The notes under the pieces were generated by a model that made no database searches, had not been told where the DNA came from, and saw only the letters and a program-made list of their open reading frames with translations. Shown piece by piece: positions 34,525 to 44,238 of a stretch of 44,518 nucleotides of DNA. Numbering within the stretch: the stretch's first letter is position 1; the number at the start of each line of letters is the position of its first letter. Both the position numbers and the translations under genes were made by a program. Source of the DNA: Sporichthyaceae bacterium (GTDB lineage Bacteria > Actinomycetota > Actinomycetes > Sporichthyales > Sporichthyaceae); contig DATASX010000011.1 of the NCBI GenBank assembly GCA_036269075.1, positions 1 to 44,518 of the forward strand, given 5' to 3'.

Positions 34525-36258
34525 TCAGGGCTGGGGAACGGCGTCGATGCCGGCTTCCTTGCGCTGCGCCGGGGTGATCGGCGAGGGCGCACCGGTCAGC
34601 GGATCGCCGCCGGAGGCCGTCTTGGGGAACGCGATCACGTCGCGGATGGTCTCCGCGCCGGCCAGCAGCGCGCACACCCGGTCCAGGCCCAGTGCGATAC
34701 CGCCGTGCGGCGGCGGGCCGTAAGCGAAGGCCTCGAGCAGGAAGCCGAACTGCTCACTCGCCTGGTCCTTGGACAGCCCGATCAGGTCGAACACCCGTTG
34801 CTGCACGTCACTGCGGTGGATACGGATCGACCCGCCGCCGATCTCCGAGCCGTTCAGCACGATGTCGTAGGCGTCGGACAGCGCCGCGGCCGGTTCGAGG
34901 TCGAAGTTTTCGACGTACTGCGGCGTCGGCGAGGTGAACGGGTGATGCACCGCGGTCCAGCCCCCGTGCGCGTTGCGCTCGAACATCGGGGCATCGACGA
35001 TCCAGACGAACTCCCAGCGCCCCGGCTCGATCAGCCCGCACCGGCGGCCGATCTCCAGCCGCGCGGCACCCAGCAGTTGCAGCGTGGCGCCACGTTCACC
35101 GGCGCCGAGGAAGATGCAGTCCCCCGGCGCGGCACCGACCGCGGAGAGCAGACCGTCGCGCTCGGCGTCGAGAAGGTTCTTCGCCACGCCACCGAGCGTG
35201 CCGTCCTCGCTCACCGTCACATACGCCAGGCCCTTGGCGCCACGGGCTTTCGCCCAGTCCTGCCAGCCATCCAGTTCGCGACGGGTCTGGGAAGCGCCGC
35301 CCGGCATCACGACGGCGCCGACGTGCTCGGCCTGGAACACCCGGAACTCGGTGCTCTTGAAGTAGTCGGTCAGATCGACGAGTTCCTGGCCGAACCGCAG
35401 ATCCGGCTTGTCCGAGCCGAATCGCTGCTCGGCCTCGTGCCAGGTCATCGTCGGGATCGGGTCCGCAATCTCGTGCCCGAGCACCTCGCCCCACAACCGG
35501 CGCAGCACCGCCTCGATCAACGCGACCACATCGGCCCGCTCGCAGAACGACATCTCGACGTCCAGCTGGGTGAACTCCGGCTGCCGGTCGGCACGGAAGT
35601 CCTCGTCCCGGAAGCAGCGAGCGATCTGGTAGTACCGCTCGAGCCCGGCGACCATCAGCAACTGCTTGAACAGCTGCGGCGACTGCGGCAACGCGTACCA
35701 GTGGCCCGGCTGCAGCCGCACCGGGACCAGGAAGTCGCGCGCACCCTCCGGGGTGGACCGGGTCAGATAGGGGGTCTCGACGTCGAGGAAGCCCTCGGCC
35801 TCCATGACCTCGCGGACGATGTGGGTCACCTTCGAGCGCAGCCGCATGTTCGCGGCCATCGTGGTGCGACGCAGATCCAGGTAGCGGTAGCGCAGGCGCG
35901 CTTCCTCGCTGACGTTGCCCACGCCATGGTCATCGATCGGGAACGGCAGCGCGGCGGCCTCCGAGAGCACGACCACCTCGGTGGCAATGACCTCGATCTC
36001 CCCCGACGGCAGGTTCGGGTTGGCATTGCCCGCCGGCCGGGTGGCCACCTCGCCGGTCACCTTCAGGCAGTACTCGTTGCGCAGCCCGTGGGCGACGGCC
36101 TCGTCGCGGACCACGACCTGGACGACACCGGAGGCATCACGCAGGTCGAGGAACGTCACGCCCCCGTGGTCGCGCCGGTGGGCGACCCAACCGGCGAGGA
36201 CGACGGTGGAACCGACGTCGCCGGCTCGCAACGTCCCGCCGTTGTGGGACCGGATCAA
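34525..36258 (-). CDS. aspS: Aspartyl-tRNA synthetase
   Basis: Class II synthetase, 577 residues. An N-terminal OB fold ([19 protein letters not shown]) binds the anticodon. Motif 2 is [20 protein letters not shown], the bacterial GAD insert follows, and motif 3 is [17 protein letters not shown] start at the TTG at 36258 (read as Met; [15 protein letters not shown] follows): AAGGGA lies six bases upstream and the N-terminus then matches family members. No ATG or GTG lies closer. It is 20 bases after the MBL hydrolase stop, so the two are probably cotranscribed. The hisS gene often found between them is absent. Confidence 0.96.
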   Translation of the reverse strand: MIRSHNGGTLRAGDVGSTVVLAGWVAHRRDHGGVTFLDLRDASGVVQVVVRDEAVAHGLRNEYCLKVTGEVATRPAGNANPNLPSGEIEVIATEVVVLSEAAALPFPIDDHGVGNVSEEARLRYRYLDLRRTTMAANMRLRSKVTHIVREVMEAEGFLDVETPYLTRSTPEGARDFLVPVRLQPGHWYALPQSPQLFKQLLMVAGLERYYQIARCFRDEDFRADRQPEFTQLDVEMSFCERADVVALIEAVLRRLWGEVLGHEIADPIPTMTWHEAEQRFGSDKPDLRFGQELVDLTDYFKSTEFRVFQAEHVGAVVMPGGASQTRRELDGWQDWAKARGAKGLAYVTVSEDGTLGGVAKNLLDAERDGLLSAVGAAPGDCIFLGAGERGATLQLLGAARLEIGRRCGLIEPGRWEFVWIVDAPMFERNAHGGWTAVHHPFTSPTPQYVENFDLEPAAALSDAYDIVLNGSEIGGGSIRIHRSDVQQRVFDLIGLSKDQASEQFGFLLEAFAYGPPPHGGIALGLDRVCALLAGAETIRDVIAFPKTASGGDPLTGAPSPITPAQRKEAGIDAVPQP

Positions 36259-36278
36259 CTTTGTTCCCTTCGCCTTCG

Positions 36279-36977
36279 CTACAGTCCGCGACGCGGGCCG
36301 GCCAACGGTGCGGCCTCGGCCAGGTACGGGTTCGTGTTCCGCTCGTTGCCGATCGTCGTGGCGCCGCCGTGGCCCGGGAGCACGAACGTGCCGTCGGGCA
36401 GCGTCAGGATCTTGGTGGCCAGGCTGTTCAGCATCTGTTCGTGGCTGCCGCCGGGCAGGTCGGTGCGCCCGATCGAGCCCGCGAACAGCACGTCGCCGGA
36501 GATCAGCACCTGCGACCTGACGTCGTCGTCGGGCGGCAGCCGGAACATCACCGAGCCCTGCGTGTGTCCCGGGGCGTGATCGACGGTGATCTTCAACCCG
36601 GCCAGCTCCATCACCGCGCCGTCGGTCAGCAGCCGGATGTCGTCCGGCTCGGTCCACTCCAGCCGCCCGCCGTATGCGGTCCGGCTCTGGTCGCTCACGC
36701 CGAGCATCGGGTCCTCGAGCAGCTTGCGGTCTCCGGGATGGATCCAGGCGGGGATACCCAGCGCACCGCAGACCGGCGCGACCGAGAACGTGTGGTCCAG
36801 GTGGCCATGCGTGAGCAGCACCGCGACCGGTTGCAGGCCTTGCTCGCGGAACACCTCGTCGAGCATCTCGCCCACGTCGACGCCGGGGTCGACCACCACG
36901 CACTGCTCGCCCGCGGCGGGGGCGACCACATAACAGTTGGTTTCGAACGCCGCAGCCGGGAAACCGACGACAAGCAC
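36279..36977 (-). CDS. MBL-fold metallo-hydrolase, glyoxalase II-like
   Basis: 232 residues. The binuclear metal site is complete: THGHLDH (HxHxDH), HAPGHTQGS (His), [14 protein letters not shown] (Asp) and [11 protein letters not shown] (His). Similar proteins stand next to hisS/aspS in many actinobacteria; they hydrolyse thioesters such as S-lactoyl compounds, but the substrate here is not defined. GTG at 36977 follows GGAAGGGGAAG. Divergent from the cyclophilin gene. Confidence 0.93.
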   Translation of the reverse strand: MLVVGFPAAAFETNCYVVAPAAGEQCVVVDPGVDVGEMLDEVFREQGLQPVAVLLTHGHLDHTFSVAPVCGALGIPAWIHPGDRKLLEDPMLGVSDQSRTAYGGRLEWTEPDDIRLLTDGAVMELAGLKITVDHAPGHTQGSVMFRLPPDDDVRSQVLISGDVLFAGSIGRTDLPGGSHEQMLNSLATKILTLPDGTFVLPGHGGATTIGNERNTNPYLAEAAPLAGPRRGL

Positions 36978-37114
36978 GAGCTTCCCCTTCCGACGGGCAC
37001 CACGGACGCCGCGAGACTACCGGCGCGCGAGACGGCGGAGAGTCACGACCCGGTCGCGCGGCGGCGGGCCGGTCCCACCCCGGGGCGGGACGAATCCATA
37101 CACTGTTGCGGCTG

Positions 37115-37184
37115 CCGGGCCCAGGCCCGGACTGATCGACACCCGGGCCGTGCCCGGCGATTGAGACATCCGGGCTCCGCCCGG
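37115..37184 (+). other. Three tandem CCGGGC hairpins in the cyclophilin leader
   Basis: CCGGGCC-CA-GGCCCGG (37115-37130), CCGGGC-CGT-GCCCGG (37143-37157) and CCGGGC-TCC-GCCCGG (37170-37184): three exact hairpins about 28 bases apart, ending 21 bases before the GTG at 37206. In the RNA they would form a row of short GC stems just upstream of the ribosome site. They could control translation or bind a protein. The rest of this 228-base divergent gap holds no recognised element. Confidence 0.6.
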
Positions 37185-37205
37185 GTGGCCAGAGCGGGAG
37201 CGAGC

Positions 37206-38204
37206 GTGGCGGGCAAGGGCAAGCAGACCAGTGCGGAGCGGCGCAGGGAACGCCAGGCCGCGGCTCGGATGGCTGCAGCCAAACGCGCCCGCAAGGTCCG
37301 GCTCCAGGCCGCCGCAGGCGTGCTGGCGCTCGCCGTGGTCGGCGGCGGTGTCGCCGGTGCGGTCGTCCACTTCAAGGGCGACGACACCCCGGCCAAGCCT
37401 CCGAAGGACCTGTCGACCTCCCCGGCGCCCTCGGCGAACCAGGCCGGGGCCCCGGCCGGCAAGGTCAACTGCAACTACGTGATGCAGCCGCCGCCCCCGA
37501 GCACCGCGCCGGACTCGGTGAACCCGAAGCACCCGACGTTCCCACCCTCGGTGGCCGAGAACACCGCCCCGGCCTACGCGACGCTGGACACCAGCGAGGG
37601 CCAGATCGTGTGGGAGCTGGACGCCGCCAAGGCCCCGTGCTCGGTGAACTCGTTCGTCAGCCTGGCCAACCAGCACTTCTACGACAACACGATCTGCCAC
37701 CGCCTGCTCAACGACTCCGAGCAGAACCTGACCTACGCGACCCTGCAGTGCGGCGACCCGACCGGGACGGGCAAGGGCGGGCCGGGCTACAAGTTCGCCG
37801 ACGAGAACCTGGACGGCGCGATCTACACCCAGGGCCTGGTGGCGATGGCGAACGCGGGACCGAACACCAACGGCAGCCAGTTCTTCATGATGTTCAAGAA
37901 GTCCGACTTCGACCCCTCGTACACCCCGTTCGCGCACATCCTCACCGGCATGGACGTGCTGGAGAAGATCGCGGCCGGCGGGGCGGCACAGAACCCGGTG
38001 ACCCAGCAGAACGACAAGCCGAACATCACACTGACGATCAAGACCGTGACGATCAGCAACACTCCGCCCAAGGGCGTCAGCACGGCGGAGCCGACGAGCT
38101 ACCCGACCCCGTCGCCGACCCCGACGAAGGCGGCCAAGGGCAGCAAGAGCAGTACCGCGACACCGACACCGACACCGACCCCCACCAGTACGCCGACACC
38201 TTGA
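37206..38204 (+). CDS. Membrane-anchored cyclophilin-type peptidyl-prolyl isomerase
   Basis: 332 residues. A charged cytoplasmic start ([20 protein letters not shown]), one membrane segment (about 33-53, [20 protein letters not shown]), an extracellular Pro/Ser-rich linker, then a cyclophilin domain (about 120-285): ICHRLL with the catalytic Arg, [26 protein letters not shown] and [19 protein letters not shown] Thr/Pro tail (PTPSPTPTK onward) may cross the wall; it is coded by CCGACA-type repeats. It likely helps fold secreted proteins. GTG at 37206 has GGGAG at five bases. In many actinobacteria this gene sits next to DUF349 and relA, as here. Confidence 0.93.
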   Translation: MAGKGKQTSAERRRERQAAARMAAAKRARKVRLQAAAGVLALAVVGGGVAGAVVHFKGDDTPAKPPKDLSTSPAPSANQAGAPAGKVNCNYVMQPPPPSTAPDSVNPKHPTFPPSVAENTAPAYATLDTSEGQIVWELDAAKAPCSVNSFVSLANQHFYDNTICHRLLNDSEQNLTYATLQCGDPTGTGKGGPGYKFADENLDGAIYTQGLVAMANAGPNTNGSQFFMMFKKSDFDPSYTPFAHILTGMDVLEKIAAGGAAQNPVTQQNDKPNITLTIKTVTISNTPPKGVSTAEPTSYPTPSPTPTKAAKGSKSSTATPTPTPTPTSTPTP

Positions 38205-38247
38205 TGATCCCGGCCCACGCGGCCACCGGCTCATTGGGAGGTGAGCA

Positions 38248-39801
38248 GTGAGCAACGTCGAACCGAACGCGCAGGCCGAGCCGAGCCCACCGCTGACCGA
38301 CGAAGCTGCCGAGTCCGCCGAGGCGGTCCCGACGGAACCGACCGCTGCAGGCGAGAGCCCCCCGGCTCCCCAGGCGCAGGAGCCGCCGGAACAGGTCGAA
38401 CAGGTGCCCGCGGAGCCCGCGGCTCCGGAGGCGGAAGCGGCCCCCGGCGAATCGCCGCACAGTGAATCTGCGGCGGTGTCCCCGGCCGAGGCGGTCCCGA
38501 CGGAACCGACCGCTGCAGCCGAGAGCCCCCCGGCTCCCCAGGCGCAGGAAGCGCCGGAACAGGTCGCGCAGGTGCCGGCGGTGCCCGCGGAGCCCGCGGC
38601 TCCGGAGGCGGAAGCGGCCCCCACCGAATCGCCGCACGGTGAAGCCGCGCACAGTGAATCTGCGGCGGTGTCCCCGGCCGAGGCGATGGCGTTCCACCGA
38701 GCGCCGGCCGAGGCATTGACCACCGACCTGGCGGCGCTGCTGGAGCGCGTCGCGGCCAAGTCGATCGGCGGCAAGGAGGCCGGCTCGCGGCTGGAGACGT
38801 TGCGCAACGCCGTCGCGGCCCTGCCTGCCCCGGGCGCGCCGGAGGCGCTGACCGAGGCGTTGGCCGCGACCGAACAGCTGCTCAACGAGCACATCGCCGA
38901 GCAGCGGGCTGCCCGAGCGGCTGCGACCGCGGCCGCCCGGGAGACCAAGACCCGGATCGTCGCCGAGGCCGAGGAGATCGCCGCCTCCGACCAGTGGCGG
39001 GTGGGCAGCGAACGACTGCCGGTGCTGCTCGAGGAGTGGAAGTCCTGCGCCCGGCTGGACCGCAAGACCGACGACGAACTCTGGAAACGCTTCTCCAGCG
39101 CCCGGTCGTTGTTCGCCAAGCGGCGCAAGTCCCACTACAACGAGCTCAACGCCGGTCGCACAGCGTCCCGCTCGGTCAAGGAGGAGCTGGTCGCCCGGGC
39201 CGAGCAGCTGTCGAGCTCGACGGATTGGGCCGGGACCGCGGCCGCGTACCGGTCGATGATGGCCGAGTGGAAGGCCGCCGGTCGGGCCGGCCGCGAGGTC
39301 GACGACGAGCTGTGGGCGCGCTTCCGCAGTGCTCAGGACAACTTCTTCGCCGGCCGCAACGCCGCCCTCGGGGCACGGGAGGCCGAGCAGTCGAGCAACG
39401 TCACGGCCAAGGAGGAACTCCTCGCCGAGGCCGAGCGACTGCTGCCGGTGACCGACCCGAAGTCCGCGCGGGGCGCACTGCGCTCGATCGTGGACCGGTG
39501 GAACGCAGTCGGACCGGTGCCGGCCGGCGTGCGCGCCGGCCTCGAGGCGCGGCTGACCGCGGTGGAGAACTCGATCCGTGGATCGGAGTCATCAGTCTCG
39601 AGCGGACGACACTCGCCGGCCCGGGCCCGGGCCGAGGAGACGGTGGCCGCGCTGCGGGCCTCGATCGCGACCTTGGAGAACAAGGGCGAGAAGGCGCGCG
39701 CGGCGGGCGACGACCGTCGAGCCAAGGAGGCCGAGGAGGGCGCGGCAGCTCGCCGCGAGTGGCTGGCCGAGGCCGAACGGACGCTCGCCGAGCTCAGCTG
39801 A
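38248..39801 (+). CDS. DUF349 protein with a duplicated Ala/Pro/Glu-rich N-terminus
   Basis: 517 residues. The first about 150 are Ala/Pro/Glu-rich and low in complexity, made largely of one unit repeated twice. The rest is alpha-helical DUF349 repeats: WRVGSERLPVLLEEWKSCAR, DDELWKRFSSARSLFAKRR, then AAAYRSMMAEWKAAGRAGRE and DDELWARFRSAQDNFF, with coiled-coil ends. DUF349 proteins are of unknown function, and in actinobacteria usually adjoin relA. GTG at 38248 has a GGGAGGTGA site. Convergent with relA; a decayed gene lies between. The stop is in a CTGACGC palindrome. Confidence 0.92.
   Translation: MSNVEPNAQAEPSPPLTDEAAESAEAVPTEPTAAGESPPAPQAQEPPEQVEQVPAEPAAPEAEAAPGESPHSESAAVSPAEAVPTEPTAAAESPPAPQAQEAPEQVAQVPAVPAEPAAPEAEAAPTESPHGEAAHSESAAVSPAEAMAFHRAPAEALTTDLAALLERVAAKSIGGKEAGSRLETLRNAVAALPAPGAPEALTEALAATEQLLNEHIAEQRAARAAATAAARETKTRIVAEAEEIAASDQWRVGSERLPVLLEEWKSCARLDRKTDDELWKRFSSARSLFAKRRKSHYNELNAGRTASRSVKEELVARAEQLSSSTDWAGTAAAYRSMMAEWKAAGRAGREVDDELWARFRSAQDNFFAGRNAALGAREAEQSSNVTAKEELLAEAERLLPVTDPKSARGALRSIVDRWNAVGPVPAGVRAGLEARLTAVENSIRGSESSVSSGRHSPARARAEETVAALRASIATLENKGEKARAAGDDRRAKEAEEGAAARREWLAEAERTLAELS
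38317..38676 (+). repeat. In-frame tandem duplication inside the DUF349 gene
   Basis: A unit beginning GCCGAGGCGGTCCCGACGG at 38317 recurs at 38485, and its opening GCCGAGGCG comes again at 38677. The units are 168 and 192 bases (56 and 64 codons), and the second has an eight-codon insertion. Most bases agree between copies, so the duplication is recent. It lengthens the disordered N-terminus only. Confidence 0.88.
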
Positions 39802-39812
39802 CGCTGCGTCAG
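39798..39812 (+). terminator. Perfect palindrome over the DUF349 stop
   Basis: CTGACGCTGCGTCAG: arms CTGACGC and GCGTCAG are perfectly inverse around one base; the first TGA is the DUF349 stop. It is the most exact copy of the motif seen at several gene ends here. It may act as a short terminator. No T-run follows. Confidence 0.45.
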
Positions 39813-39980
39813 AGCGACCCGTTCAAGGCTTTACGCCGGTCGGGCGGACTTGCCCGCGTTCGCCCGGATCGGCCGGTTATCCGGCGTAACCCGGTTGTCC
39901 CGATCAGGTGGTTCGCCGCCAATTGACCCCTGAGGCCCAGCCGGCACGGGCTGATCCTGCGCCGACCCCGGGGGAGCACC

Positions 39981-41236
39981 ATGAGTGCAGTACGCGGCCG
40001 CCTGGCGGGGGCATCCGAGCTCTTGCGCAGGCACGCCTGGCGCGCGCTGCTGATGTGACCTCGAGCAACTGCGCGGGCGGCGGCGGCGGGATCTACGCCC
40101 ATCACAAGCGCGACCCTGGACAGCAACTACGTCTGCCCTGAGACCTGCGCCGGCGGCGGCGCCGGTGGAAACGTCGGGTCCGTAGGCTCCGGCGGGTCGG
40201 TGAAGCTGGTCGACACGATCCTCACCGAGACGGAGTTCACCTCCAGGGACTGCGGAGGCCTGATCACCGACCTCGGACACAACCTGGCCGACGATTCCAC
40301 CTGCGGATTGACCGCCGCCAACAACGATGTGGTCACCCCCGACCCGCACCTCGGGGGTTTGGCCGACAACGGCGGCCCGACCAAGACCATCGCGCTCCTG
40401 TCCGGCAGCCCGGCCATCTCCGCCGGGGGAACCTGCCCGGCCGCGGACATGGGCTTCGACCAACGCGGGACGACCCGCAAGACCGCCTGTGACATCGGTG
40501 CCTACGAGACACCGCTGATGGCCCTGACCGTCGCACTGAGCGGATCGGGGACGGTGGCCGGCCTCGCCCCGAATGCGTTCACCTGCCAGCCCACCTGCAC
40601 GCCGGCGTTCCTCTCCGGCACCACGGTCACCGTGCAGGAACATGCCACGGCGGGCTCGTTCTTCAGCGGCTGGCCGCAGGCAGACTGCGACAGCATCTCC
40701 GCCGACGGCAAGCAGTGCACGGTCACGATCACCGCCCCGCGCACCGTGCACGCGGACTTCGAGCCGATCCCGAACGTGACGCTCCAGGTCATACCCGCCG
40801 GCACCGGGACCGGAACGGTGACCGACACCGCACCAGGCGGCACGATCAACTGCGGATCCACCTGCAGCCACGCCTACCCCTCGGGCACCAGGTACAGCTG
40901 GTAGCAACCCCGGCCCCGGGTTCGGTGCTCACCTCCTGGGCCGGGTGCGACAGCGTCTCCGGCAACGTCTGCACGGTGACCGTCGGACCGGTCCTGCTCA
41001 CCTCCCACCACAAGGCTCCCGCCCGGTCGGTCAGATCCGCGCAGGCCAACCGACGCAGTGTCGCCGCGCCCGTCATAGCGACCGTCACCTTCACGAAGCT
41101 GCACGCACCGGCGCCGTCGGCACCGCCTGCACACCGCCACGGTCACGACTGCCGGGCCAGCCTTGACCCGAACTGCGACGGCCTGGGCGGCGGCGCCCAC
41201 GACGGGACCGACCTGGCCCGGAACCGCGAGTCCTGA
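39981..41236 (+). pseudogene. Decayed secreted parallel beta-helix protein (choice-of-anchor Q plus bacterial repeat domains)
   Basis: GGGGGAG precedes an ATG at 39981 that opens MSAVRGRLAGASELLRRHAW with RALLM, like a signal peptide start, then a stop. Downstream pieces in different frames are SNCAGGGGGIYA, then SATLDSNYVCPETCAGGG, and from 40200 a longer piece with LGGLADNGGPTKTIALLSGS and CDIGAYE (choice-of-anchor Q). Two bacterial-repeat (InlB-like) domains follow: GTTVTVQEHATAGSFFSGW and the second, broken by a frameshift near 40890 and continuing as LVATPAPGSVLTSWAGC. Most of the helix is deleted. The original was a secreted surface protein. Confidence 0.75.
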
Positions 41237-41260
41237 GCCCGGCGCGCCGCCCGGCCGGGC
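41237..41260 (-). terminator. Candidate relA terminator hairpin
   Basis: GCCCGGC (41237-41243) and GCCGGGC (41254-41260) are exact inverted arms with a ten-base loop, starting five bases beyond the relA stop. Very GC-rich, no T-run. Confidence 0.5.
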
Positions 41261-41264
41261 CGGG

Positions 41265-43613
41265 TCAGACCGGCTCGACCTGCGCGGCGGATCCGGTGGT
41301 GCGGTAGGCGTCGAAGACGCCGGGCACGGCGCGGACGTGCTTGAGCACGTGGACCAGGTGCTTCGGGTCGCCCATCTCGAAGGTGAACCGGCTGACCGCG
41401 ACGCGGTCCCGGGTCGTGGCCACCGTCGCGGACAGGATGTTGACGTGCTGGTCTGACAGCACCCGGGTGATGTCGGCCAGTAACCGCGCCCGGTCCAACG
41501 CCTCGACCTGGATCGCGACCAGGAACACCGAGGACGCGGTCGGCGTCCACTCGATCTCGACGACCCGCTCCGGCTGGCCGGCCAGCGATTGAGAGTTCGT
41601 GCAGTCGGTCCGGTGGACCGAGACCCCGTTGCCCCGGGTGACGAACCCCATGATCGGGTCGCCCGGGACCGGCGTGCAGCAGCGGGCGAGCTTGACCCAG
41701 ACGTCGTCGGCACCCTTGACGGTGACCCCGGGGTCGCCGTGCGGCGCGAACTTGCCCCGCGAGCGGGTCGGGGACACCGACTCGGCGACGTCCTCGGTGG
41801 TGGAGTCCGTGCCGCCCAGCGAGATGAGCAACCGGGATACTACGCTCTGCGCCGAGACGTGTTTCTCCCCCACCGCCGCGTACAGCGCGGTGATGTCGAC
41901 CAGGCGCAGGTCGTGCGCGATCGCGGTGAGCGTCTCGGCGGTGAGCAACCGTTGCAGCGGCAGGCCCTGCTTGCGCATCGCGCGGGCGAGTTCCTCCTTG
42001 CCTCGCTCGATCGCCTCCTCACGACGCTCCTTGGAGAAGAAGGCCTTGATCTTGTTCCGGGCGCGGGGACTGGCCGCGAAGTCCAACCAGTCGCGGCTGG
42101 GACCGGAGCCTGGGCCGGAACCCTTGGCGGTGAGGATCTCCACGACGTCGCCGTTGGCGAGCGGCGACTCCAACGGCACCAGCCGGCCGTTGACCCGGGC
42201 GCCGATGCAGCGGTGGCCGACCTCGGTGTGCACGGCGTAGGCGAGGTCGATCGGGGTGGAGTGGTGCGGCAACGCGATCGCGTCGCCGGCCGGGGTGAAC
42301 ACGTAGACCTCGGTGCCGGACAGGTCGAACCGCAGCGACTCGAGGAACTCTGCCGGGTCGGAGGTCTCCTTCTGCCAGTCCAGCAGCTGCCGCAGCCAGG
42401 GCATGTCCGCACCGGCGGCCTTGTCGCCGGTGGTGAGGGTCGGCCCGGTGGTGGTCTCGCCGTTGAGTTCGGACTTGTACTTCCAGTGCGCCGCGACGCC
42501 GTACTCGGCCCGCCGGTGCTGGGCGTGGGTGCGGATCTGCAGCTCGACGGGCTTGCCGTCCGGCCCGATCACTGTGGTGTGCAGCGACTGGTACATGTTG
42601 AACTTCGGCTTGGCGATGTAGTCCTTGAACCGCCCCGGAACCGGGTTCCAGCGGGCGTGGACCACACCGATCGTCGCGTAGCAGTCGCGCACGGTGTCGA
42701 CCAGGATGCGGACGCCGACCAGGTCGAAGATGTCGCCGAACTCGCGGCCGCGGACGATCATCTTCTGGTAGATCGAGTAGTAGTGCTTGGGTCGCCCGGT
42801 CACCCGGCTCTTGATCCGGGCCCCGCGCAGGTCGTCGGAGACGTCGTCGACGACCTTCGAGAGGTACTCGTCACGGCTGGGCGCGCGGTCGGCAACCATC
42901 CGGACGATCTCGTCGTACATCTTCGGGTACAGGGTCGCGAACGCCAGGTCCTCGAGTTCCCACTTGACGGTGTTCATGCCCAGCCGGTGGGCCAGCGGGG
43001 CGAAGATCTCCAGGGTCTCCTTGGCGATCTTGTCCTGCTTGGCAGGCGGCATGTAGCGCAGCGTGCGCATGTTGTGCAGCCGGTCGGCAAGCTTGATGAC
43101 CAGCACCCGGATGTCGCGGGCCATCGCGATGACCATCTTGCGGACGGTCTCGGCCTGGGTGGCGTCGCCGTAGGTGACCTTGTCGAGCTTGGTGACCCCG
43201 TCGACCAGGCCGGCGATCTCGGCGCCGAAGTCCTCCTCGACGGTGGCCAGCGTGTAGTCGGTGTCCTCCACGGTGTCGTGCAGCAGCGCCGCGCAAAGCG
43301 TGGCCGGCTCCATGCCGAGGTCGGCCAGGATCGTGGCCACGGCCAGCGGGTGGGTGATGTACGGGTCACCGCTGCGCCGCAACTGGCCGCGGTGGCATTC
43401 CTCGGCGGTCTCGTAGGCCCGCTCGATGATCCGCAGGTCGGCTTTGGGGTGGGTGGCCCGGACGCTGCGGTACAGCGGCTCGAGCACCGGGTTGACCGAG
43501 GGGGAACGCTGCAGCGCGAGGCGCGCCAGCCGCGCCGCAACCCGGCGGGCCGCGCTGGAGGTCGGCTGGGCGGCCGTTTCAGCCGCAGTCGCCGGTACGA
43601 TCTGGTCGGTCAT
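41265..43613 (-). CDS. relA: Bifunctional (p)ppGpp synthetase/hydrolase
   Basis: Makes and degrades the starvation alarmone (p)ppGpp. 782 residues with all domains: HD hydrolase (about 65-190; [11 protein letters not shown] and LLHDTVEDT, metal His-Asp at 112-113), synthetase (about 260-390; [40 protein letters not shown]), TGS (about 445-505; [14 protein letters not shown]), a zinc-finger/helical part and a C-terminal ACT domain. An intact HD site implies hydrolase activity as well. ATG at 43613 has GAGGGAGGGCG just upstream. Downstream of apt and secF in the standard secD-secF-apt-relA order. Confidence 0.98.
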   Translation of the reverse strand: MTDQIVPATAAETAAQPTSSAARRVAARLARLALQRSPSVNPVLEPLYRSVRATHPKADLRIIERAYETAEECHRGQLRRSGDPYITHPLAVATILADLGMEPATLCAALLHDTVEDTDYTLATVEEDFGAEIAGLVDGVTKLDKVTYGDATQAETVRKMVIAMARDIRVLVIKLADRLHNMRTLRYMPPAKQDKIAKETLEIFAPLAHRLGMNTVKWELEDLAFATLYPKMYDEIVRMVADRAPSRDEYLSKVVDDVSDDLRGARIKSRVTGRPKHYYSIYQKMIVRGREFGDIFDLVGVRILVDTVRDCYATIGVVHARWNPVPGRFKDYIAKPKFNMYQSLHTTVIGPDGKPVELQIRTHAQHRRAEYGVAAHWKYKSELNGETTTGPTLTTGDKAAGADMPWLRQLLDWQKETSDPAEFLESLRFDLSGTEVYVFTPAGDAIALPHHSTPIDLAYAVHTEVGHRCIGARVNGRLVPLESPLANGDVVEILTAKGSGPGSGPSRDWLDFAASPRARNKIKAFFSKERREEAIERGKEELARAMRKQGLPLQRLLTAETLTAIAHDLRLVDITALYAAVGEKHVSAQSVVSRLLISLGGTDSTTEDVAESVSPTRSRGKFAPHGDPGVTVKGADDVWVKLARCCTPVPGDPIMGFVTRGNGVSVHRTDCTNSQSLAGQPERVVEIEWTPTASSVFLVAIQVEALDRARLLADITRVLSDQHVNILSATVATTRDRVAVSRFTFEMGDPKHLVHVLKHVRAVPGVFDAYRTTGSAAQVEPV

Positions 43614-43707
43614 CGCCCTCCCTCGCAGCCCTTCGGCAATCTCATGTTAACGGCCGCGACGGCTACCCACCTGGTCACCGGCCGTACCCACGGCCTGCAG
43701 CGGCAGC

Positions 43708-44223
43708 TCAGGCGGTGGTCAACACGCGCATCGGCAGGTCGGCCAGCCGAGTTCGGCCCTCCAACGCAGCGATCTCCAGCAGCACCGCCGCGCCCACCGG
43801 GACGGCGTCGGCGTCGCGGACGAGCCGGGCGGCGGCCTCGAGCGTGCCGCCGGTGGCCAGCACGTCGTCGACCAGCAGGACCCGGGCACCGGGCTCGAGC
43901 GCGTCCAGGTGCATGTGCAGGACCGCCTCGCCGTACTCCAGGGCGTACGCGACGCTGCGGGTCAGGTAAGGCAGCTTCCCGGGCTTGCGGACCGGCACCA
44001 GGCCGACGCCGAGGGCCAAGGCGACCGGCGCCCCGAGCAGGAACCCGCGGGCCTCGACGGCGACGACCGCGTCCGGCCGGAACGGTCGACAGACCTCGAT
44101 GAACTCGCCCACCATCGAGGTCAGCGCAGGCGCATCGGCCAGGACCGGCGCGATGTCCTTGAACACGACCCCCGGCACCGGGAAGTCCGGGATGTCGCGG
44201 ATCAGCTCCCGCCAGTCGCCCAT
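43708..44223 (-). CDS. apt: Adenine phosphoribosyltransferase
   Basis: Converts adenine and PRPP to AMP in purine salvage. 171 residues: IRDIPDFPVPGVVFKDIAPV N-terminus, AVEARGFLLGAPVALALG, a RKPGKLPY loop, and the PRPP motif VLLVDDVLATGGTLEAA. ATG at 44223; the ribosome site is weak, but 15 bases separate it from the secF stop, so it is in that operon. 94 bases before relA. Confidence 0.97.
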   Translation of the reverse strand: MGDWRELIRDIPDFPVPGVVFKDIAPVLADAPALTSMVGEFIEVCRPFRPDAVVAVEARGFLLGAPVALALGVGLVPVRKPGKLPYLTRSVAYALEYGEAVLHMHLDALEPGARVLLVDDVLATGGTLEAAARLVRDADAVPVGAAVLLEIAALEGRTRLADLPMRVLTTA

Positions 44224-44238
44224 GGTTGCCGTACCGGC

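Noticed and set aside
38157-38200. CCGACA-type tandem repeat
   Set aside because: It simply encodes the Thr/Pro tail of the cyclophilin; no sign of a separate element.
41589-44102. 837-codon plus-strand open frame opposite relA and apt
   Set aside because: Antisense shadow; all domains are on the minus strand.
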